From Tetracentron sinense (Eukaryota; Streptophyta; Magnoliopsida; Trochodendrales; Trochodendraceae), in the NCBI GenBank assembly GCA_015143295.1, contig CM026568.1:32186441-32250440 (forward strand): a stretch of 64,000 bases of DNA, written 5' to 3'. Numbering within the stretch: the first letter of the stretch is position 1; each line of letters begins with the position of its first letter. Shown one piece after another: positions 35,601 through 43,831 of this stretch. A program made the position numbers and the translations under genes. The notes beneath the pieces are model-generated. The model did no database searches. It saw nothing but the letters and a program-made list of their open reading frames with translations, and was not told the DNA's origin.

Positions 35601-35717
35601 CACTTATACTGGTGTAAATTGCAGGCATCAATAGCAGGAGATAGAATTAAAAAATGGGGAGGCGATACAGATGAGAAAGGCAAAGACGTAGAGAATAAAC
35701 CAAGAGTTGATGAATAG
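29698..35717 (+). CDS. MATE-family multidrug/toxin extrusion transporter (DETOXIFICATION-like), 8 exons
   Basis: Cation-coupled efflux carrier of the MATE family, about 12 membrane helices, at the plasma membrane or tonoplast. Exons: 29698-30045, 30157-30698, 33609-33695, 34776-34832, 34924-35162, 35251-35369, 35461-35547, 35625-35717 (523 codons). Every junction is GT-AG and the phases are consistent. Family blocks: ETLCGQAFGAGQ, YMQRSWVIL, RLSLASAVML, NAAI followed by VRVSNELGAGHP, and a final KTNWNKE then KKWGG. The start codon context is cagccATGgag, and the soluble N-terminus is about 45 residues, as in plant DTX proteins. From memory the blocks best fit the DTX27-29/DTX33-35 part of the family, but substrate and exact orthologue are not decidable here. 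Intron 2 (30699-33608) is unusually long and full of repeats. Confidence 0.93.
30839..30957. mobile_element. Small foldback MITE, copy 2 of 3 (MATE intron 2)
   Basis: ggaatgctagccttactctc at left and the inverse ending gggtagcacttctc at right, with a variable centre. It is the same family as 27130-27268. Confidence 0.5.
31057..31305. repeat. Foldback element with 61-bp tandem units (MATE intron 2)
   Basis: The outer arms aaatggattttaagg and aaaatccattt are inverse. Inside, a 61-bp unit (atggaccaatgaggtccagc and following) repeats about 2.6 times (31139-31199, 31200-31260, 31261-31300). Confidence 0.6.
31371..31473. repeat. Long near-perfect hairpin (MATE intron 2)
   Basis: Arms of about 43-45 bp (left 31371-31413, right 31428-31472) around a 14-nt loop. 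The inner stem cattggtggatgccc / gggcatccaccaatg is perfect, with a few mismatches outside. It shares motifs with the neighbouring foldback, so it is probably a compact MITE. Confidence 0.7.
32546..32765. repeat. AT-rich tandem repeat, three units (MATE intron 2)
   Basis: Units starting aatcaaaatatatcttt at 32546, 32614 and 32702, each ending gggcataatcatgagac. The second unit has an extra 20-bp duplication (ataatcatgagacaaagag). Confidence 0.65.
34085..34325. mobile_element. Foldback MITE (MATE intron 3)
   Basis: Left arm gccgcatgtcctctttgaca then taagatttactcaccctta; right arm carries the complement (ggtgagtgaatcttaacc, gaggacatgtgac). Same TTAACCACAGTTAAG family, wholly intronic. Confidence 0.6.
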
Positions 35718-36663
35718 ATCGAGAACTAGCATCACTTTACCATGCTATCCACTTTCAAACAAATTTTGCATGACAGAGAAAGACCAACAGTCACCCTAAA
35801 TCCCACATTAAAGTGACATCAATCCCAGAAGTCAGTGCAACTCCTTCCAGAAATTTGCTCGCTTTTGCTGAAGAAGTTTCAGCAATTTTGAACACTCGGT
35901 GTCATACATACACCTTTTTCCATTCTTTTCCTTTTTTTTTTTTTGGAAGGTATTCTTTTCCTTTTTTATTTCTCTTTATCTAGAGTATGGCATCAATTAA
36001 GGATTTGTTCTGTTTTATTCTATTTCCAATAGGAGCAGGGTGGCAAATCATCCTCTCTGATCAGCTTCCGATGATCACATTGGTAAACTATTGCCTAACC
36101 AACTAGCTAGTTAGATAAGAGCCCTTTGAGTCCAGATTCCGCCTATTGCTCCTCCGCCTACAAGGAATCAGTAGCCCTTTCTACCATGACAAAGGATTGA
36201 ACTCTCCATGAGATTCATTGTTGCATTACTTATAGCTTCCTTATTTTGTAGACAATGCAAATTCATAACTTTCTTTTAATCCAAGGCATAACTAAGTATC
36301 CATGAGCTTCACATTTGCCTGCAGTTCATTCCTACCCAATCAAGATGGGAGAGCAAGTCAACATAAAAACATAAATTCACATTGGGTTTAAGGATAATCA
36401 AGCTCAAACTAAAGGACCTTCACCATGTCAATGTGACATTCTACCGTTATCCCTTCCCTGCCAACTGACTAATCCTAAGTCAAATAGCTATTCCTGAACA
36501 TGCATTCTTTTTGCACTATTACAGATATGAAAATAATTAGATTCAATTGTTAACTGCTCCGATTAAATACAGGTTTGATTAATCCTTGGCCATCAAAAAT
36601 AGTTCTATACATAGATGGCGGAATAGTATACCACAACTATTGGTATCCGAACCCACATATCAT
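35718..36663. other. 3' UTR/flank of the MATE gene and intergenic DNA
   Basis: Follows the stop codon at 35715-35717. No further exon or gene is recognised, and the polyadenylation site cannot be placed with confidence. Confidence 0.5.
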
Positions 36664-37410
36664 TCTACTAATAAAAGTACAAGGAGTAACCTAAATTTTA
36701 TGTTGACAAAAATACCCTTTAATTTAATTTAATAATTCTATTAACTTAGGTTAAAAGAAGTTTAAAAAGTTTAAAAATTAAAACCTCACATATATTATTT
36801 AAAAAAATAGATAGAGATATACTTAGAAAAGAGGTAGAGTTAGTTTATAACTCAATAGAACTCCTTCTAGTTCTCCTATTCTCTCTCCCTCACGTTTATC
36901 ATTCTACTCTGTTCTTCCGAGGCAATATGGGTATCCGATTATCTGAAGCGGATGTCTTTCGTACTTCTCTCTCCAAAACCTTGACATTGCACTAATGGAG
37001 ATCTGACAACTTCCATTAATGCAAGAACGAGAAAAACCACCTTTCTCCTTCAAAACAGGTTGTGTTTGATATCTCAAGGTGAGGAATCTAGGATCAAGAT
37101 CCGGGTACGTACCTCTGGAACCCCTGTAAGAAGAACGTCATAGCTAGGTTTCATCTCTATTTACTAAAAAAAAAGGAAGCCAATTGTTGTTTTTTTAGAG
37201 CCCACATTCAGTTTTACATATTAGCAAGTAACATGTTTTTACGCATTCATCATTGGCTATTCCTTCTTTGCCAAATTATACTAACTTACATATGCTACCC
37301 GGTCAGCACATCTTAAGCGAAAATTAACACCAATATGGTACCATAGCGTGATGTATGTTCTTAATAACAATTCATGCGTGTGCCGTGTGCGAGTTTATAT
37401 TTTTATATAT

Positions 37411-37790
37411 ATGGGTGGTGGTGGTGGAGGTGGTGGTAGTGGGTGGTGGGTGGTGGTGGTAGTGGTGGTGGTGGTGTGGAGGTGCGTAGTGGGTGGGTGG
37501 TGTTGTGGTGGGTGGTGATGGTTGAGATGGTGGTGGGTGGTGATGGTGGAGGCGGAAGTGGTGGTGGGTGGTGATGGTGGAGGTGGTGGTGGGTGGTTGT
37601 GTAGTGGTAGTGGTGGTGATGGTAGTATTGTGGTGGCGGTTGTGGTGTGTAGTAGGTGGTGGTTGTGTGTGGTGGTGGTGGTGAGTGGTGGTGGGTGGTG
37701 GTGATAGTGGTGGGTGGTGGTGGTATTGTGGTTATGGCTGGTGGTAGTTGTGGGTAGTGGTGGTGGTTGTGGGTTGTAGGTGGGTTGATG
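37411..37790. repeat. GGT-rich trinucleotide array
   Basis: About 380 bp of ggtggtggt-type repeats with gat, gag and tag interruptions. The 191-codon minus-strand frame over it (His/Pro/Thr-rich) is a repeat translation. Confidence 0.9.
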
Positions 37791-38327
37791 GTAATGGATC
37801 CATGTTTTCCATTTTTGTTTTTTGTTTTCACAAACAAAGGTAACATCAAAATTTTGGTTACTAAATTTTTAAAACAGAAAACATAAACATGTTTACTAAA
37901 CATGTTTCGTGTAAAAATTTTCAAATTTTTGTTTTTAAAAACAGAAAATAAAATGGAAGTGCAACCAAACAAGGCCATAGTTGAATATATTTTTTTAAAT
38001 ATATTTTTGCTAAGATATATACTATATCCTTGTAAATTATTTTCTCTCTCGTGTTATGTGGATGTAAAGTTTCTTGTTTTATGAAACCATTATTTGTTAG
38101 TTCATTAATTTTATAAACTATCTTAACTTTTGGCATGCTCAAGAGATGATGGTGTAGTAGTAAATGCAGTTTTATCTGTCGTTCTTTTTGGACTGAATTG
38201 AGCAATCCTTGTTTAGATCCTTGTTTCAAGTTATTATCTACTTTTGGTTTGTAGCTCTAATTACTTTATTCTCATTTTTCACTTTCTTTGATAGGTATAT
38301 TCCTCCTTAAACTAGACTGTCCTTGCT

Positions 38328-38455
38328 ACTTATTTTAATGTTGTCTCCTCTTATGCATATATCAAGCTATCCTCATATTTTTCATAGGATAACTTATTTT
38401 AATGTTGTCTCCTCTTATGCATATATCAAGCTATCCTCATATTTTTCATAGGATA
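38328..38455 (+). repeat. 64-bp direct tandem duplication
   Basis: The unit starting acttattttaatgttgtctc occurs at 38328-38391 and 38392-38455 with no difference seen, implying a recent duplication. Confidence 0.88.
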
Positions 38456-38969
38456 TCAAGTCATCGAACATTCTTTTAGATAACAATTTTGAAGCTCAGG
38501 TGTGTCCAATTTTTTTTTGCAAACTACATATTTTGATATTCTTCATTGCTAAAGTTAAATGGTAAACTAACGATGTATTTATACCTTTATTTTAGGTCAT
38601 TAATTGAACCAGATTTAGAAGAAAAGCTTGAAAAACTAGCACCAACATACTCTGCAAGGTGCTGCATCCCAACTAATTTGAATATCTCAAAGTATCAAAC
38701 AAAATGAATTAGTCCTACACAAATTTAGCCAATGTAAAATTAAGTCATAAGCACACAAAAAAATATATATAATTACTAAAATATATTCATATAAAATATA
38801 CTAATATCTTACAAGATTATATAATATAAAAAGTAATATCTGTTTACCAAAAAAAGAGTAATGTCTAATGAAAATATATATTTTATTATATTTTTATTAA
38901 TACAAAATTAATACGTGCAAAGCACGTGCATCTTTACTAGTACATATATATATATACCAATAAAAATAT

Positions 38970-39798
38970 GATGGTGGTAGGCGCATCTCAACAATTAATG
39001 ATCACACCCCATTATTAAAATTTATGCATTTTACACCTAAATTGGACCGTTTTGCCCTTATCTTCAACCTTTCTTTATGTTGTTCCCATCAAAATTCCTA
39101 ACTAAAAGAAGAGCCCAGCAAACGGTTCAAGCTCTTCAAATTCTGGGAATTCCCAAATCTTATGTATTTATATGAAAATGGAGAGTAACATCCTTTTCAA
39201 CTTCTTGGCATATGGATCCTCCCGGGAAACACAACTTGATTCCATTGGAGAACCAACTTAGCACCCCATATTCCCTCATTTTTATCAGCAGAAAATGCTG
39301 ATATTGTGGTCACCCAAGATTCTCAGCGAAGACTCGCAAATCTTCCTTAATGTTTGCAAAAATCAAACCAGTTGCTATATCAGCTACCTCTTCCGTCAAC
39401 ATATCAGGAGTGTACGGAACCCTAATTCCTTTCTCTTTACATTTCACCAAATAAATTTTATCTAAACCGACGTTGTGACTGGAGATAATCTCAAATTGCA
39501 GCAACGAATTGATCATCTCCGCATCGGCCCCAACCTGATCATCTCCCCATCGGCCCCAACCATCGCGTTTGTGACGATCGCTCGAATCAAATTAGAATTC
39601 TCTTTGATAAATTCCTACTTCGGGATTCCCATAATCTGAAGAGCTTTGCTAAGTTCTTCTTCTAGTTAAGAATTTTGATGGGAACGACATAGAGAAAGGT
39701 TGAAGATAAGGGTAAAATGGTCCAATTTAGGTGTAAAATGCATAAATTTTAATAATGGGGTGTTATCATTAATTGTAGGGGTGCACCTAGCACCACCC
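38970..39798. mobile_element. Pack-MULE with captured gene fragment
   Basis: Long inverted termini, about 190 bp and roughly 90% alike, begin gatggtggtaggcgc at left and return as ctagcaccaccc at right. They share blocks such as tttatgcattttacacc and its complement. The flanking 9-mers taaaaatat at 38961-38969 and 39799-39807 are identical, the target duplication expected of Mutator elements. The unique centre (about 39165-39620) carries a hydroxypyruvate-reductase-like coding fragment. No transposase is present. Confidence 0.85.
39310..39600 (-). pseudogene. Hydroxypyruvate/glyoxylate reductase-like fragment inside the Pack-MULE
   Basis: The minus-strand frame includes [15 protein letters not shown], then [18 protein letters not shown] and [15 protein letters not shown]. 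These are the N-terminal substrate-domain blocks of D-2-hydroxyacid dehydrogenases of the plant HPR2/HPR3 type. A 26-bp direct duplication (39510-39535, 39536-39561) shifts the frame. The NAD-binding domain and catalytic residues are absent, so no enzyme can be made. The parent gene is not in the window. Confidence 0.75.
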
Positions 39799-39807
39799 TA
39801 AAAATAT

Positions 39808-42100
39808 GACATGTCTCAACTTTTCTTTAATCCTACTTGTAAAAGAAAGAGGGGGGTAGTGATGACCAAAATAACATTTTAAAAAAATGGAATATGTACT
39901 TAAAAATGATAGTATACTAGAGAATTTGTGCTCATGCAATAGAAAGAAGACAGATTTTTCACTATTCTTCGGACAAAGAATACCCAAGTCTAACATGTCT
40001 TGAATGGACAAGCATGCAAATGAAATGCATCAAATACACAATGAACAGGGCAAATCTCAGACCCAATTAAAGCAAGGACATTCAGCATACATAACTAATG
40101 TGAGTTTACCAAGGACCTTTGGGGCAGAAATTAGGTAGTTAAATGAGAGCTAAAATTGCAATAAATTAAGACAATTTCAGTCATCCAAAGGGGCTAGTTC
40201 TTCAGAACTTGAATACAGTAGCAATGCCCAACTACACAATCTCATATTTTCTAGTCACTGAACTATCATTTCCAAATAAGATGCCCCGACCATGCATGCA
40301 TTTTATAGATTAGCTGGAAAAAATTAAAATTTAAAAAAAAGATGGTAAAAGAAGTAAGGTCAAATTAGAATACCTATTTCCAAAATGTATGAACAGCTAA
40401 ATTTCTTCACTATACCCTAAACAATATATCTTTTGTTAAAATTACCACAGGTTGCAGAACCATAAAAATTAATACAGAACCAAGAGCAAGGATACTGTAG
40501 ACATCCAAGAACATGAAACAACATACTTGAGCACCGAGTACATTATTAGAACAAATCCATTTTTAAAAAATAAAAGATATTACCATTTACCCCTTGTCGC
40601 CCAAATTCCCTTCAGAGTTCAGATAGGGGAAGAACTACATGTATCTTAATATAACAAGAGTAAGGTTCCAATTAGCCCCGCTCACAAGAACCTCTTGTAA
40701 GCAACTGATTTATGGCCGTCAATTCGTTTACGTTTTTTTAATCCAACCGTTGAGGAAGCCAACCCAAAACCAGGAGTAATTTTGGTTTTGGAACTTTCCT
40801 TCAAAGTGAAAATCCTTCAATTTCCCACCAAAAACCCCTCGTGCTCTCTCCTCTCATTCTATCCCTCTTCTCTCCTCTCCTCTCCTCCCATTCTCCTTAC
40901 CGTCTAAAACAGTTCTGCACACCTATCGAAACATCAAGGAAAACATCAATCTGAACACAAATCTGGAGGTAGGAAAGTATCCACGAAAAGGACTCTGGCC
41001 AACTTTGATGTTTAGGTTAGATTTTTTAATTTTAAATTCAGATTTTAGGCTAGATGTATAATACCTTTGTCCTTCCAAAAAAAAAAAAGGTATAATACCT
41101 TCTTCCCCTTTGGCACAAGGCTGTTAGAAGCAGGAATCAAATCCCATTACAACGCTTTTGCACTTAGACTGGTGAAATAGTAAAGGTTGCTTTCCCTTTC
41201 CTCCCATGGATCACACCTTGATAAATTCTCTATCTCCAATATACCAATTTTCTTCATGCAATATCTAGGATTTTCACTTCAATGAGTCAAAAGTTGAGAA
41301 ACAAACCAAAAGAACTTCCTTTGATATCAATGGTTAACGGAATCCCTTACCCAATTTGGGAGTTCATTCATGATTTAAATAACTTAAAAAACTAACCTAA
41401 ATTATATTGATAATTAAACAAAAAAGACTTCAGATTTGAAATTAAATTAATATAATATAAACATAAAAAGAAAAAAAGTGGAACTTACCTTACCTAAATT
41501 AAAAAGGAAAAGAAAAAAAAGAATAGCCGGATTGCTGCATTGGAATTCAGGAGAGAGAAAATGAGGAGAGGGAGTTTAGGAGAGAGAACGAGAGGAGAGG
41601 GAGAGACGTGAGCGAGAGAACAAGAGGAGGTGGAGAGACGTAGAGATACAGATTCGCTAGTTTTAATATTTAGGGTGGTTTCAAATAAAAATCACTTGTT
41701 TTTGTTCTAAGGCCGGACTTAAAAGGTACAACGGCTATTCATTAATTCTCACGAGAGGTTCCTATCAGCTTCTCATATAACAAAACCTTCAACCAACCCA
41801 CTCTTCATATTTTAAAGAAGATTGCATTTTCCATTTCTACAATTCAGGGTAATTCTATTTATCAATTTCTTACAAAGGATATCATCACATATGTAATTTG
41901 TTACCATTTATTACCGCAACAAAATCCATGTATTACACACAAAATTTCTTAACATAAAGCAATACCATTAGAATACCAAACCCTCTGCTCTGTTTTTTCT
42001 CTAAACTCATATCACTCCCATTAAGCAACTGAAACCAGCCAACATGTAAAGTAAAAGAAACACACTGTATCATCGGAAATTAAGATAGGACTAGATGTGC
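39808..42100. other. Gene-free stretch; possible transposon at about 40690-41755
   Basis: A pyrimidine-rich block (40845-40905) and a purine-rich block (41550-41645) face each other. Imperfect inverted ends lie outside them (agaacctcttgtaag-type at left, gagaggttcct at right). This suggests a ~1.1-kb TIR element, but no target duplication was found. No gene recognised. Confidence 0.35.
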
Positions 42101-42355
42101 TTTATTATCTTCTATTTGAATTTGAGCTAGCCTAAAATGGGACAACACCGAATTATCAATCAACTCCATTTCGTAGAAATGGATACCGAATCAACAGATC
42201 TAATAAAAACATTAATAATAAAAACGGATCAAAACTAAAGTACTCCCATAACAGCAATCCAGTTCTTCAATTAACCATTAAAAAAAAAAAGGTAAAACCC
42301 TAACTAGAAAAAGAAGAGACTCTTTAACTCTCAAGGAACCGTAAAAGAGGCGAAC

Positions 42356-42796
42356 CTAAGCGGTGAGGACGACGGCACCACCGGCCTCCTTGATCTTCTT
42401 CTCGGCGATCTTCGAGACGATCTTGGCCTTAACAACGATAGGCTGAGAACAGTTCAAGACTCCTTTACCCAAAACCTTGAAGTAACCGAACTGAGTGACG
42501 TCGAGGAGAGGGACGTTATCAGGGGAAGCCTTGTCCTTGATTTCTTGAGGGATCAAGGACCAGAGCTTGTCGATGTTGACGATGGGGTTGTAGAACTTGT
42601 TGCGGAGCTTGTGGAAGTATCGCATCCCGACCTTGCCGAAGTAACCGGGATGGTACTTGTCGAACAATATACGGTGGTGGTGCATGCCTCCGGCGTTACC
42701 CCGGCCTCCGGGATGCTTCCGGTGCTTCCCGATCCGGCCATGGCCGGCACTTACATGCCCTCTTTTCTTCCTGTTCTTCTTGAACCTTGTAGTCAT
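42356..42796 (-). CDS. RPL27A: 60S ribosomal protein L27a (uL15), intronless
   Basis: Structural protein of the cytosolic large ribosomal subunit. The 146-codon single exon starts [20 protein letters not shown]. It carries the conserved basic N-terminus with the Gly/His-rich [15 protein letters not shown] loop, then [19 protein letters not shown] and a globular C-terminal half. Length and sequence fit plant L27a exactly, and no stop or frameshift is present. The leader and upstream DNA carry telo-box and site II motifs typical of plant ribosomal-protein genes. It lies about 1 kb downstream of the TPR-like gene, on the same strand. Confidence 0.97.
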   Translation of the reverse strand: MTTRFKKNRKKRGHVSAGHGRIGKHRKHPGGRGNAGGMHHHRILFDKYHPGYFGKVGMRYFHKLRNKFYNPIVNIDKLWSLIPQEIKDKASPDNVPLLDVTQFGYFKVLGKGVLNCSQPIVVKAKIVSKIAEKKIKEAGGAVVLTA

Positions 42797-42839
42797 CTTT
42801 CTCTTTCTGCAATTTCTCTGGAGCGGCAGAGATGGATAT

Positions 42840-43062
42840 CTAGGGTTGGGCCTTGAGGAATTTGTAGGAGTGCAGTATGGTGTGGCTTGATTTTTTTTTC
42901 TTTCCCATTTTCTCCTCTGGAGCTTAGTTATTTACTTCCATGGCCGGGATAAGATGGATTCGTTAATAGTAGCTAGGGTTTTAGGGACCTCCCTAACTGG
43001 GCCCTGGAATGTGGGCTTTCTGGACAATCTTGGGGGGCTAGGGGTCATTTATTTTGGGCCGA
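42840..43062 (-). promoter_or_regulatory. RPL27A leader and promoter with site II and telo-box motifs
   Basis: Plus-strand tgggcc or tgggct (site II) occur at 42847-42852, 42998-43003, 43012-43017 and 43055-43060. Telo-box-like aaccctag cores (minus strand) occur at about 42839-42846 and 42973-42984 (ctaaaaccctag). This pairing is known to drive growth-linked expression of translation genes in plants. Confidence 0.7.
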
Positions 43063-43064
43063 GA

Positions 43065-43200
43065 GCTGTGCTAGCCTTACTCACAGCCATTCCCCACTCT
43101 CAGCCAAAAACCAACATCTATCCTTGCTTTCAACCAAAAAGCAACACCTGTCCTTGCTTTAACAGTTGTTGATTTTTGGGTGAGAGTAGGGCAAGCATTG
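43065..43200. mobile_element. Small foldback MITE, copy 3 of 3
   Basis: gctgtgctagccttactcac at left and gagtagggcaagcattgctg at right are inverse. The centre has a short direct repeat (caaccaaaaa, atccttgcttt / gtccttgcttt). It sits directly upstream of the RPL27A site II motifs. Confidence 0.5.
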
Positions 43201-43291
43201 CTGGCTGTTCCAATGGTGCAAGGAGCCTGCTCATATACTCTTATTTTAATCAGCATTAACCAATCAGCTTAATGCATATTGAAATTATCAT

Positions 43292-43430
43292 GGGCCTGTC
43301 CCAGTTGGTTGTTTGTCTCCCTTTGGGGACGTGTGACTCGAGTTCGAGTCTTGGTGTGGTCGCACCATAAGTGCTAACCCCTTACCTCTAATCTACATAG
43401 ATAAATGATTAGAGCAAACCCAAAAAAAAA
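43292..43430 (+). mobile_element. tRNA-derived SINE
   Basis: A-box-like cccagttggttgtttg is followed about 30 bp later by a good B box (gagttcgagtc), then a tRNA-unrelated body and an A-rich tail (cccaaaaaaaaa) at about 43420-43430. Confidence 0.6.
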
Positions 43431-43831
43431 TTTTAGAGGATTTGTGACTAAATAATGCCTTGTACCCGAAAAATATATAGGCCTCTTTTTCAATTTTTTT
43501 TATGACATCAAGATTTGAAGGGTAGGATAACCCTGATGTGTCCCACCATTTGAGAGGCTGCGTTATAACTTATAAGGTGGCAAATTGCTGCTTACAGGAT
43601 GCACCTGGGTGCACTGTAATTGGGACTTCATCAAAGAAATAATACATCTTTTCAATGCGCACAATCATTTACAAGCACATTACCAGAATGTTATGTGAAA
43701 CATTATAATACCAACTTATATGTACGCTGATATACATGCATTAGCGCGGCATTTGCCTGGTGATGCATTTGACCTATATTCCATGAGAACAAGTGGTGAC
43801 CCAAACCCGAATGTGGTGGATGTTGTATGGT

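Larger units (their letters stand above)
36664..38940 (+). mobile_element. Probable non-autonomous Helitron carrying a GGT array
   Basis: The 3' end is clear: an acgtgc-aaa-gcacgt hairpin, then gcatctttactag at 38940, followed by host t. The proposed 5' end tctactaataaaagtac at 36664 resembles plant Helitron starts, but the preceding host base is t rather than a. The interior lacks helicase coding and includes the trinucleotide array (37411-37790) and a 64-bp tandem duplication (38328-38455). Confidence 0.5.

Noticed and set aside
37403-37978. A 191-codon minus-strand frame rich in His, Pro and Thr
   Set aside because: It is the translation of the GGT trinucleotide array. No domain, no codon structure, and several frames are open for the same reason.
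42545-42856. Plus-strand frames of 77 and 103 codons over RPL27A
   Set aside because: Antisense shadows of the conserved ribosomal protein exon.
43292-43370. Possible functional tRNA gene suggested by the B box
   Set aside because: No full cloverleaf can be drawn and an A-tail follows; a SINE fits better.
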